Positions 1-8,787 of a stretch of DNA of 64,000 nt are shown one piece after another. The notes beneath the pieces are model-generated. The model saw nothing but the letters and a program-made list of their open reading frames with translations. It ran no database searches and was not told where the DNA came from. Positions within the stretch are counted from its first letter, which is position 1. The number at the start of each line of letters is the position of its first letter. The position numbers were made by a program, and so were the translations under genes. Source of the stretch: Vanilla planifolia (Eukaryota > Streptophyta > Magnoliopsida > Asparagales > Orchidaceae); assembly GCA_023846275.1 (NCBI GenBank), contig CM043878.1, positions 12,283,501 through 12,347,500 on the forward strand, given 5' to 3'.

Positions 1-99
1 GATTATATCCTAGATATTTAAAAAATAAAAACGGGGAAATAATCTACGTTAATCACGAACCAAATAAAGAAATGTCGCATAATTGGCGCTTTCGTATTT

Positions 100-159
100 T
101 AGCGGGTGTCCGCATAATACTTCTATGCGACAACGTAAACCCGTACGAGCCTTCGATTC
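100..159 (+). promoter_or_regulatory. Weak A-box/B-box-like pair (possible internal Pol III promoter)
   Basis: TAGCGGGTG at 100-108 partly resembles an A box (TRGYNNANNNG, the central A missing). TTCGATTC at 152-159 matches the B-box core GGTTCGANNCC without its flanking G and C residues. The spacing of about 50 nt is compatible with Pol III, and a long T-run follows at 327. Units 34 and 37 have C154 to G, which breaks the B-like core. The evidence is weak. Confidence 0.12.
102..132 (+). other. Overlapping alternative hairpins built on CCGCATA
   Basis: GCGG (102-105) can pair with CCGC (110-113) across GTGT. CGCATA (111-116) can instead pair with TATGCG (124-129) across the 7-nt loop ATACTTC. 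TATGCGACA (124-132) can also pair with TGTCGCATA (73-81). These pairings exclude one another. Confidence 0.6.
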
Positions 160-177
160 GGCGATTTCGCAGGAAAA

Positions 178-197
178 CCGTGAGTGTTAGCTCACGG
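178..197 (+). other. Perfect 7-bp hairpin, CCGTGAG stem with TGTTAG loop
   Basis: CCGTGAG at 178-184 pairs with CTCACGG at 191-197 across a 6-nt loop. The stem contains GTGAGT, which also fits a 5' splice-site consensus. Units 3 and 14 have CCGCGAG, which puts a C-A mismatch in the stem. Confidence 0.85.
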
Positions 198-204
198 ATT
201 TTGG
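197..204 (+). other. Sm-site-like sequence GATTTTGG
   Basis: It fits R-A-U4-G-R and lies between two perfect hairpins, 12 nt before the second. An 8-nt match is common by chance in A+T-rich DNA, so only the position is suggestive. Confidence 0.25.
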
Positions 205-216
205 CCATTTTCTGCG

Positions 217-240
217 TCCGCATAATTTGTTTTATGCGGA
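217..240 (+). other. Perfect 9-bp hairpin, TCCGCATAA stem with 6-nt loop
   Basis: TCCGCATAA (217-225) pairs with TTATGCGGA (232-240). In most later units T233 is G, leaving a 7-bp stem plus one loop-proximal mismatch. Unit 11 has C219 to T, which keeps the pair as G-U in RNA. Confidence 0.85.
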
Positions 241-322
241 AGGTCCTATAGTTTCAGTGGATTGTTATTGTGCGGGACGAAAAGAAGGGGGAAGAAAAAA
301 ACAAGCGCATTATCAAACAGAG

Positions 323-326
<4 letters not shown>

Positions 327-355
<29 letters not shown>

Positions 356-362
356 CTTTTTT
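327..362 (+). repeat. Poly(T) tract (T29-C-T6 in unit 1), length-variable in every unit
   Basis: A T-run of about 25-37 nt recurs in every copy, normally bounded by TTAC or TTCC on the left and broken by one C six bases before CCAAAG. It is one of the two main sources of monomer length variation. It would act as a terminator for Pol III transcription in the + direction. ORFs read across it encode only poly-Phe. Confidence 0.97.
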
Positions 363-379
363 CCAAAGTTCGGAAAAAA
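357..379 (+). other. T/A hairpin at the end of the poly(T) tract
   Basis: TTTTTTCC (357-364) pairs perfectly with GGAAAAAA (372-379) across the 7-nt loop AAAGTTC. This is a foldback in every copy. Unit 25 keeps it despite losing the upstream C. Confidence 0.8.
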
Positions 380-382
380 AAG

Positions 383-660
383 TTACATTACGCGGTCAGT
401 TTTAAAAGATATTTTAAAATAAATATAAACTATTCATTATATAAATTTAATGTTTTGGGTTTTATGTAAACATCCATATTAAATCATGAATCTCTTTATT
501 AAAACTATTAAGTTATTTATTAATAAAGAATAATTATAGGAGTTTAAAAACATTTATTACGTTTAAATACAATAATCGTATATTAATCAAACTTTAATTT
601 CGTAAAAACAAAGATTTTAAGTTATTTTGTGTCATATTTTATTTTATTCTAATATATGTG
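383..660 (+). other. A+T-rich stretch without recognisable features
   Basis: Low-complexity A+T-rich DNA between the poly(T) tract and the TA tract. It holds the subfamily sites TTATTTATTAATAAAG / TTATTAATTAATAAAG and GTTATTTTGTGTC / GTTTTTTTGTGTC. I see no gene or signal. Confidence 0.7.
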
Positions 661-663
661 AGC

Positions 664-667
664 AAAA

Positions 668-705
<38 letters not shown>
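664..705 (+). repeat. A-run followed by (TA)n microsatellite
   Basis: In unit 1, thirteen A (664-676) lead into a 30-nt alternating TA tract (676-705). The same compound tract occurs in every copy and ranges from about 22 nt of TA in unit 3 to 62 nt in unit 17. About half of the units have GCAAAAG before the A-run. Confidence 0.97.
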
Positions 706-708
<3 letters not shown>

Positions 709-777
709 ACGAAAAAATCGAAATGCTAAAAATGTGTAATATGAACAAATATTTTGAATAGTTATTTGCGTAGTTCG

Positions 778-792
778 ATGATCAACGATCAT
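778..792 (+). other. Small perfect hairpin ATGATC/GATCAT
   Basis: ATGATC (778-783) and GATCAT (787-792) are separated by AAC. Unit 11 changes the loop-side A to C, and unit 19 has CATCAT-type changes. Confidence 0.7.
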
Positions 793-894
793 TAATACAA
801 TATTTGTATGTTTTGAGTTCTCTATTACTTTGTGATTTTTTGTACAATATCTTTTATGTCGTTGTTACTAAATTGACGTCCCTCCCAATTATTG

Positions 895-904
895 CTTCTA
901 GAAG
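895..904 (+). other. 10-bp palindrome CTTCTAGAAG (HSE-like TTCnnGAA)
   Basis: A perfect palindrome containing TTCTAGAA, which is two inverted nGAAn modules as in heat-shock elements. The next TTC (908-910) is out of phase, so only two modules fit. It recurs in every copy. Confidence 0.3.
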
Positions 905-952
905 AAATTCTCAAATTGTTAACCCAATATTTCTTCGCGTGGCTTTGATGTC

Positions 953-972
953 GACATAAATTGCTTTATGTC
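953..972 (+). other. Perfect 8-bp hairpin GACATAAA/TTTATGTC with TTGC loop
   Basis: GACATAAA (953-960) pairs with TTTATGTC (965-972). It overlaps a SalI site (GTCGAC, 950-955). The common A/C variant at 973 lies just outside the stem. Confidence 0.8.
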
Positions 973-989
973 CCCGTAGTTATGGCGTA

Positions 990-995
990 GGATCC
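990..995 (+). other. BamHI site, one per monomer except units 2, 6, 9 and 16
   Basis: GGATCC is present once in most copies. In the four c-type copies it reads GGATGC. Digestion should give a ~1.76 kb ladder with some ~3.5 kb dimers. Confidence 0.9.
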
Positions 996-1029
996 ACAAG
1001 AAGATATGCGCATCATTGGCTAATATGTC

Positions 1030-1309
1030 TTTTTTTAATTACGAAACAAAAAATGATAATAATTTAATATCGATTTCAACGATTATTGTCGTAAACTTTT
1101 AAAGAAATTTATAAAATAAATATAGATTAATATGTGTATATTAAGTTGTCGATGAAATGAATTTAGTATAAATTAATATTTGTAATAGAATTATAAAAAA
1201 TGAATTTTGTCATAGTTTAATAAGTTAATTTAAGTGAGATATTAGTGAGTGTTATTTTTATTTTTTGATATCTTCCTATATTGTGAGCCTGTAATCCTAG
1301 GTAACTCAT
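1030..1309 (+). other. A+T-rich stretch without recognisable features
   Basis: Conserved among copies apart from isolated substitutions (for example TTTTTTGATATC versus TTTATTGATATC). I see no gene, RNA or repeat signal in it. Confidence 0.7.
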
Positions 1310-1337
1310 CGAATTTATATCAAATATTATAAATTCG
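1310..1337 (+). other. Perfect 10-bp hairpin CGAATTTATA/TATAAATTCG
   Basis: CGAATTTATA (1310-1319) pairs with TATAAATTCG (1328-1337) across an 8-nt loop. The loop carries a three-state polymorphism among units (TCAAAT, TCAGAT, TCACAT). I saw no substitution in the stem. Confidence 0.85.
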
Positions 1338-1760
1338 TTGTGGACCGTCTTACAATTGAAAATTTTGTTTTTTTTACCGATTTACTATACGTATATTTAT
1401 ATATATCATTCATAATAAATCGTTAAATTTTAATTTTTACTTTTAAGATAAGAAATTAATAAATATATTAAATTACGTTTGTTAAAAAAATTTAACTCTT
1501 TGATTTTATATAATTAATTAAGAGATCACATTTGGATATTTTATATTCTTTTCTAAATCTTCTAAATTAATTTATTATATATGATAAGCAAATTAAATTA
1601 TGGAATTTAAAATAAAAAAATATAGCTAATAAATAACTGTAATAGTTTTATGTAGTTTCGAAATAATATATTTCAAAAAATAATAATATTTTATGTTTAA
1701 AAGTTTTATAAGAAATTACGTTTTATTTTGTTTTGAATATTTCTCCAATAAAAAAAATTT
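1338..1760 (+). other. A+T-rich tail of the monomer with a TTAAATT/AATTTAA hairpin
   Basis: Low-complexity sequence ending at the next unit start. It includes a 7-bp perfect hairpin (1593-1599 / 1604-1610) whose loop ATGG becomes TTGG in most second-subfamily units, the AAGATGAG / AGGATGAG subfamily site, and the cassette markers near the unit end. No gene seen. Confidence 0.7.
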
Positions 1761-2421
1761 GATTATATCCTAGATATTTAAAAAATAAAAACGGGGAAAT
1801 AATCTACGTTAATCACGAACCAAATAAAGAAATGTCGCATAATTGGCGCTTTGGTATTTTAGCGGGTGTCCGCATAATACTTCTATGCGACAACGTAAAC
1901 CCGTACGAGCCTTCGATTCGGCGATTTCGCAGGAAAACCGTGAGTGTTAGCTCACGGATTTTGGCCATTTTCTGCGTCCGCATAATTTGTTTTATGCGGA
2001 AGGTCCTATAGTTTCAGTGGATTGTTATTGTGCGGGACGAAAAGAAGGGGGGAAAAAAAAACAAGCGCATTATCAAACAGAGTTCCTTTTTTTTTTTTTT
2101 TTTTTTTTTTTTTCTTTTTTCCAAAGTTCGGAAAAAAAAGTTACATTACGCGGTCAGTTTTAAAAGATATTTTAAAATAAATATAAACTATTCATTATAT
2201 AAATTTAATGTTTTGGGTTTTATGTAAACATCCATATTAAATCATGAATCTCTTTATTAAAACTATTAAGTTATTTATTAATAAAGAATAATTATAGGAG
2301 TTTAAAAACATTTATTACGTTTAAATACAATAATCGTATATTAATCAAACTTTAATTTCGTAAAAACAAAGATTTTAAGTTATTTTGTGTCATATTTTAT
2401 TTTATTCTAATATATGTGAGC

Positions 2422-2459
<38 letters not shown>

Positions 2460-3514
2460 TTTTACGAAAAAATCGAAATGCTAAAAATGTGTAATATGAA
2501 CAAATATTTTGAATAGTTATTTGCGTAGTTCGATGATCAACGATCATTAATACAATATTTGTATGTTTTGAGTTCTCTATTACTTTGTGATTTTTTGTAC
2601 AATATCTTTTGTCGTTGTTACTAAATTGACGTCCCTCCCAATTATTGCTTCTAGAAGAAATTCTCAAATTGTTAACCCAATATTTCTTCGCGTGGCTTTG
2701 ATGTCGACATAAATTGCTTTATGTCACCGTAGTTATGGCGTAGGATGCACAAGAAGATATGCGCATCATTGGCTAATATGTCTTTTTTTAATTACGAAAC
2801 AAAAAATGATAATAATTTAATATCGATTTCAACGATTATTGTCGTAAACTTTTAAAGAAATTTATAAAATAAATATAGATTAATATGTGTATATTAAGTT
2901 GTCGATGAAATGAATTTAGTATAAATTAATATTTGTAATAGAATTATAAAAAATGAATTTTGTCATAGTTTAATAAGTTAATTTAAGTGAGATATTAATG
3001 AGTGTTATTTTTATTTATTGATATCTTCCTATATTGTGAGCCTGTAATCCTAGTTAACTCATCGAATTTATATCAGATATTATAAATTCGTTGTGGACCG
3101 TCTTACAACTGAAAATTTTGTTTTTTTTTACCGATTTACTATACGTATATTTATATATATCATTCATAATAAATCGTTAAATTTTAATTTTTACTTTTAG
3201 GATGAGAAATTAATAAATATATTAAATTACGTTTGTTAAAAAAATTTAACTCTTTGATTTTATATAATTAATTAAGAGATCACATTTGGATATTTTATAT
3301 TCTTTTCTAAATCTTCTAAATTAATTTATTATATATGATAAGCAAATTAAATTATGGAATTTAAAATAAAAAAATATAGCTAATAAATAACTGTAATAGT
3401 TTTATGTAGTTTCGAAATAATATATTTTAAAAAATAATAATATTTTATGTTTAAAAGTTTTATAAGAAATTACGTTTTATTTTGTTTTGAATATTTCTCC
3501 AATAAAAAAAATTT
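1761..3514 (+). repeat. Unit 2 (1754 bp), 'c-type' variant
   Basis: It has the full set of five linked changes also found in units 6, 9 and 16: TTTGG at offset 93, GGGGGG followed by A-run at 292-294, a 2-bp deletion in CTTTTATGTC near offset 855, GGATGC replacing the BamHI site GGATCC, and TTAT at 233. Unlike units 6, 9 and 16 it ends CTCCAATAAA, not CACCAATAAA. Confidence 0.97.
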
Positions 3515-3838
3515 GATTATATCCTAGATATTTAAAAAATAAAAACGGGGAAATAATCTACGTTAATCACGAACCAAATAAAGAAATGTCGCATAATTGG
3601 CGCTTTCGTATTTTAGCGGGTGTCCGCATAATACTTCTATGCGACAACGTAAACCCGTACGAGCCTTCGATTCGGCGATTTCGCAGGAAAACCGCGAGTG
3701 TTAGCTCACGGATTTTGGCCATTTTCTGCGTCCGCATAATTTGTTTGATGCGGAAGGTCCTATAGTTTCAGTGGATTGTTATTGTGCGGGACGAAAAGAA
3801 GGGGGAAGAAAAAAACAAGCGCATTATCAAACAGAGTT

Positions 3839-3872
<34 letters not shown>

Positions 3873-4185
3873 CTTTTTTCCAAAGTTCGGAAAAAAAAGT
3901 TACATTACGCGGTCAGTTTTAAAAGATATTTTAAAATAAATATAAACTATTCATTATATAAATTTAATGTTTTGGGTTTTATGTAAACATCCATATTAAA
4001 TCATGAATCTCTTTATTAAAACTATTAAGTTATTTATTAATAAAGAATAATTATAGGAGTTTAAAAACATTTATTACGTTTAAATACAATAATCGTATAT
4101 TAATCAAACTTTAATTTCGTAAAAACAAAGATTTTAAGTTATTTTGTGTCATATTTTATTTTATTCTAATATATGTGAGCAAAAG

Positions 4186-4218
<33 letters not shown>

Positions 4219-5278
4219 TATATTTTACGAAAAAATCGAAATGCTAAAAATGTGTAATATGAACAAATATTTTGAATAGTTATTTGCGTAGTTCGATGAT
4301 CAACGATCATTAATACAATATTTGTATGTTTTGAGTTCTCTATTACTTTGTGATTTTTTGTACAATATCTTTTATGTCGTTGTTACTAAATTGACGTCCC
4401 TCCCAATTATTGCTTCTAGAAGAAATTCTCAAATTGTTAACCCAATATTTCTTCGCGTGGCTTTGATGTCGACATAAATTGCTTTATGTCACCGTAGTTA
4501 TGGCGTAGGATCCACAAGAAGATATGCGCATCATTGGCTAATATGTCTTTTTTTAATTACGAAACAAAAAATGATAATAATTTAATATCGATTTCAACGA
4601 TTATTGTCGTAAACTTTTAAAGAAATTTATAAAATAAATATAGATTAATATGTGTATATTAAGTTGTCGATGAAATGAATTTAGTATAAATTAATATTTG
4701 TAATAGAATTATAAAAAATGAATTTTGTCATAGTTTAATAAGTTAATTTAAGTGAGATATTAGTGAGTGTTATTTTTATTTATTGATATCTTCCTATATT
4801 GTGAGCCTGTAATCCTAGTTAACTCATCGAATTTATATCACATATTATAAATTCGTTGTGGACCGTCTTACAATTGAAAATTTTGTTTTTTTTACCGATT
4901 TACTATACGTATATTTTTATATATCATTCATAATAAATCGTTAAATTTTAATTTTTACTTTTAAGATGAGAAATTAATAAATATATTAAATTACGTTTGT
5001 TAAAAAAATTTAACTCTTTGATTTTATATAATTAATTAAGAGATCACATTTGGATATTTTATATTCTTTTCTAAATCTTCTAAATTAATTTATTATATAT
5101 GATAAGCAAATTAAATTATGGAATTTAAAATAAAAAAATATAGCTAATAAATAACTGTAATAGTTTTATATAGTTTCGAAATAATATATTTTAAAAAATA
5201 ATAATATTTTATGTTTAAAAGTTTTATAAGAAATTACGTTTTATTTTGTTTTGAATATTTCTCCAATAAAAAAAATTT
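3515..5278 (+). repeat. Unit 3 (1764 bp)
   Basis: It has CCGCGAG instead of CCGTGAG at offset 178-184, a change seen elsewhere only in unit 14. It also has TTTGATGCGG at the terminal hairpin, GCAAAAG before the A-run, and TATATAG near the end (shared with units 4, 7 and 14). Confidence 0.97.
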
Positions 5279-5600
5279 GATTATATCCTAGATATTTAAA
5301 AAATAAAAACGGGGAAATAATCTACGTTAATCACGAACCAAATAAAGAAATGTCGCATAATTGGCGCTTTCGTATTTTAGCGGGTGTCCGCATAATACTT
5401 CTATGCGACAACGTAAACCCGTACGAGCCTTCGATTCGGCGATTTCGCAGGAAAACCGTGAGTGTTAGCTCACGGATTTTGGCCATTTTCTGCGTCCGCA
5501 TAATTTGTTTTATGCGGAAGGTCCTATAGTTTCAGTGGATTGTTATTGTGCGGGACGAAAAGAAGGGGGAAGAAAAAAACAAGCGCATTATCAAACAGAG

Positions 5601-5633
<33 letters not shown>

Positions 5634-5945
5634 CTTTTTTCCAAAGTTCGGAAAAAAAAGTTACATTACGCGGTCAGTTTTAAAAGATATTTTAAAATAA
5701 ATATAAACTATTCATTATATAAATTTAATGTTTTGGGTTTTATGTAAACATCCATATTAAATCATGAATCTCTTTATTAAAACTATTAAGTTATTTATTA
5801 ATAAAGAATAATTATAGGAGTTTAAAAACATTTATTACGTTTAAATACAATAATCGTATATTAATCAAACTTTAATTTCGTAAAAACAAAGATTTTAAGT
5901 TATTTTGTGTCATATTTTATTTTATTCTAATATATGTGAGCAAAA

Positions 5946-5976
<31 letters not shown>

Positions 5977-7034
5977 TATTTTACGAAAAAATCGAAATGC
6001 TAAAAATGTGTAATATGAACAAATATTTTGAATAGTTATTTGCGTAGTTCGATGATCAACGATCATTAATACAATATTTGTATGTTTTGAGTTCTCTATT
6101 ACTTTGTGATTTTTTGTACAATATCTTTTATGTCGTTGTTACTAAATTGACGTCCCTCCCAATTATTGCTTCTAGAAGAAATTCTCAAATTGTTAACCCA
6201 ATATTTCTTCGCGTGGCTTTGATGTCGACATAAATTGCTTTATGTCACCGTAGTTATGGCGTAGGATCCACAAGAAGATATGCGCATCATTGGCTAATAT
6301 GTCTTTTTTTAATTACGAAACAAAAAATGATAATAATTTAATATCGATTTCAACGATTATTGTCGTAAACTTTTAAAGAAATTTATAAAATAAATATAGA
6401 TTAATATGTGTATATTAAGTTGTCGATGAAATGAATTTAGTATAAATTAATATTTGTAATAGAATTATAAAAAATGAATTTTGTCATAGTTTAATAAGTT
6501 AATTTAAGTGAGATATTAGTGAGTGTTATTTTTATTTATTGATATCTTCCTATATTGTGAGCCTGTAATCCTAGTTAACTCATCGAATTTATATCACATA
6601 TTATAAATTCGTTGTGGACCGTCTTACAATTGAAAATTTTGTTTTTTTTACCGATTTACTATACGTATATTTTTATATATCATTCATAATAAATCGTTAA
6701 ATTTTAATTTTTACTTTTAAGATGAGAAATTAATAAATATATTAAATTACGTTTGTTAAAAAAATTTAACTCTTTGATTTTATATAATTAATTAAGAGAT
6801 CACATTTGGATATTTTATATTCTTTTCTAAATCTTCTAAATTAATTTATTATATATGATAAGCAAATTAAATTATGGAATTTAAAATAAAAAAATATAGC
6901 TAATAAATAACTGTAATAGTTTTATATAGTTTCGAAATAATATATTTTAAAAAATAATAATATTTTATGTTTAAAAGTTTTATAAGAAATTACGTTTTAT
7001 TTTGTTTTGAATATTTCTCCAATAAAAAAAATTT
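5279..7034 (+). repeat. Unit 4 (1756 bp)
   Basis: It has GAGTTAC before the T tract and TTTTATGCGG at the terminal hairpin. The unit ends with the TATATAG variant shared with units 3, 7 and 14, and directly precedes the first three-unit cassette. Confidence 0.97.
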
Positions 7035-7356
7035 GATTATATCCTAGATATTTAAAAAATAAAAACAGGGAAATAATCTACGTTAATCACGAACCAAATA
7101 AAGAAATGTCGCATAATTGGCGCTTTCGTATTTTAGCGGGTGTCCGCATAATACTTCTATGCGACAACGTAAACCCGTACGAGCCTTCGATTCGGCGATT
7201 TCGCAGGAAAACCGTGAGTGTTAGCTCACGGATTTTGGCCATTTTCTGCGTCCGCATAATTTGTTTTATGCGGAAGGTCCTATAGTTTCAGTGGATTGTT
7301 ATTGTGCGGGACGAAAAGAAGGGGGAAGAAAAAAACAAGCGCATTATCAAACAGAG

Positions 7357-7387
<31 letters not shown>

Positions 7388-7698
7388 CTTTTTTCCAAAG
7401 TTCGGAAAAAAAAGTTACATTACGCGGTCAGTTTTAAAAGATATTTTAAAATAAATATAAACTATTCATTATATAAATTTAATGTTTTGGGTTTTATGTA
7501 AACATCCATATTAAATCATGAATCTCTTTATTAAAACTATTAAGTTATTTATTAATAAAGAATAATTATAGGAGTTTAAAAACATTTATTACGTTTAAAT
7601 ACAATAATCGTATATTAATCAAACTTTAATTTCGTAAAAACAAAGATTTTAAGTTATTTTGTGTCATATTTTATTTTATTCTAATATATGTGAGCAAA

Positions 7699-7729
<31 letters not shown>

Positions 7730-8787
7730 TATTTTACGAAAAAATCGAAATGCTAAAAATGTGTAATATGAACAAATATTTTGAATAGTTATTTGCGTAG
7801 TTCGATGATCAACGATCATTAATACAATATTTGTATGTTTTGAGTTCTCTATTACTTTGTGATTTTTTGTACAATATCTTTTATGTCGTTGTTACTAAAT
7901 TGACGTCCCTCCCAATTATTGCTTCTAGAAGAAATTCTCAAATTGTTAACCCAATATTTCTTCGCGTGGCTTTGATGTCGACATAAATTGCTTTATGTCC
8001 CCGTAGTTATGGCGTAGGATCCACAAGAAGATATGCGCATCATTGGCTAATATGTCTTTTTTTAATTACGAAACAAAAAATGATAATAATTTAATATCGA
8101 TTTCAACGATTATTGTCGTAAACTTTTAAAGAAATTTATAAAATAAATATAGATTAATATGTGTATATTAAGTTGTCGATGAAATGAATTTAGTATAAAT
8201 TAATATTTGTAATAGAATTATAAAAAATGAATTTTGTCATAGTTTAATAAGTTAATTTAAGTGAGATATTAGTGAGTGTTATTTTTATTTTTTGATATCT
8301 TCCTATATTGTGAGCCTGTAATCCTAGGTAACTCATCGAATTTATATCAAATATTATAAATTCGTTGTGGACCGTCTTACAATTGAAAATTTTTTTTTTT
8401 TTACCGATTTACTATACGTATATTTATATATATCATTCATAATAAATCGTTAAATTTTAATTTTTACTTTTAAGATGAGAAATTAATAAATATATTAAAT
8501 TACGTTTGTTAAAAAAATTTAACTCTTTGATTTTATATAATTAATTAAGAGATCACATTTGGATATTTTATATTCTTTTCTAAATCTTCTAAATTAATTT
8601 ATTATATATGATAAGCAAATTAAATTATGGAATTTAAAATAAAAAAATATAGCTAATAAATAACTGTAATAGTTTTATGTAGTTTCGAAATAATATATTT
8701 TAAAAAATAATAATATTTTTTTTTTAAAAGTTTTATAAGAAATTACGTTTTATTTTGTTTTGAATATTTCTCCAATAAAAAAAATTT
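7035..8787 (+). repeat. Unit 5 (1753 bp), cassette position b, copy 1
   Basis: Diagnostic changes shared only with units 8 and 15 are CAGGG at offset 33 and TAATATTTTTTTTT near the unit end in place of TAATATTTTATGTTT. It also has GAGTTAC and TCCCCG, as in unit 1. Confidence 0.97.

Larger units (their letters stand above)
73..240 (+). ncRNA. Candidate structured RNA region with Sm-like site (hypothesis; recurs at the same offset in every unit)
   Basis: This is the least A+T-rich part of the monomer. In order it has: a long-range inverted repeat TGTCGCATA (73-81) / TATGCGACA (124-132); a local hairpin CGCATA (111-116) / TATGCG (124-129) with a 7-nt loop; a perfect hairpin CCGTGAG (178-184) / CTCACGG (191-197); the sequence GATTTTGG (197-204), which fits the Sm-site consensus RAU4GR; and a perfect 9-bp hairpin (217-225 / 232-240). 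A hairpin, an Sm site and a 3' terminal hairpin in that order are typical of U snRNAs and spliced-leader RNAs. I do not recognise U1, U2, U4, U5, U11 or U12, and no start or end of transcription can be seen. The offset is constant because no copy has an indel in its first ~325 bases. A protein-binding DNA element or chance are the alternatives. Confidence 0.22.
825..1038 (-). other. Minus-strand stop-free segments, possible decayed coding fragment
   Basis: On the minus strand two overlapping frames are open: 1038-919 (39 codons) and 965-825 (46 codons). Their translations have balanced composition, including NDAHIFLWILRHNYGDIKQF in the first and NNWEGRQFSNNDIKDIV in the second, unlike the poly-F/YI ORFs elsewhere. 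Neither has a convincing start, and they lie in different frames. The A/C difference at 973 is synonymous in the first frame. The C/G change in the BamHI site replaces Trp by Cys. I recognise no family. It may be a remnant of a gene or transposable element, or chance in a less A+T-rich stretch. Confidence 0.12.
1..1760 (+). repeat. Unit 1 (1760 bp), reference monomer
   Basis: This copy is the coordinate reference for the sub-features below. It carries GAGTTAC (A at offset 325) and TCCCCG (C at 973), which it shares with units 5, 8 and 15. It lacks their CAGGG change at offset 33 and their T8 change near the unit end. It has a private AAGATAAG where other units read AAGATGAG or AGGATGAG. Confidence 0.98.

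Noticed and set aside
92..106. CENP-B box-like TTCG...CGGG
   Set aside because: The spacing between TTCG and CGGG is 8 nt instead of 7 and the central A is out of place. Units 2, 6, 9 and 16 also lose TTCG. It is not a valid match.
100..162. A tRNA gene
   Set aside because: The putative D and anticodon arms overlap, the T stem has only 3 bp and there is no acceptor stem.
241..262. snRNA 3' box after the terminal hairpin (GTTTCAGTGGA)
   Set aside because: It shares only GTTT and scattered bases with the vertebrate 3' box, which is too weak to call.
227..469. Recurrent 60-81 codon + strand ORFs (starts at offset 226, 262 or 269 in each unit)
   Set aside because: They stay open only because the poly(T) tract reads as Phe in any frame. 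N-terminal frame and C-terminal part are joined differently as T length changes, and there is no coding-like conservation.
1..1760. Hammerhead ribozyme, as found in some satellites
   Set aside because: I found no CTGATGA core on either strand at the required distance from GAAA and a cleavage triplet.
1..1760. 5S, 5.8S or large rRNA genes, or rDNA spacer
   Set aside because: No stretch resembles conserved rRNA sequence on either strand, and no rRNA gene appears between copies.
1..1760. LTR or terminal inverted repeats marking a transposon unit
   Set aside because: Every position in a tandem array is flanked by the same sequence, so element ends cannot be defined here, and no transposase or polymerase motif is seen.
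2407..2667. Minus-strand 86-89 codon ORF in units 2, 6, 9 and 16
   Set aside because: It is open only because of a 2-bp deletion in c-type copies and runs into Tyr-Ile and Phe encoded by the TA and A tracts. Other copies have it interrupted. The upstream part is mentioned as a possible remnant only.
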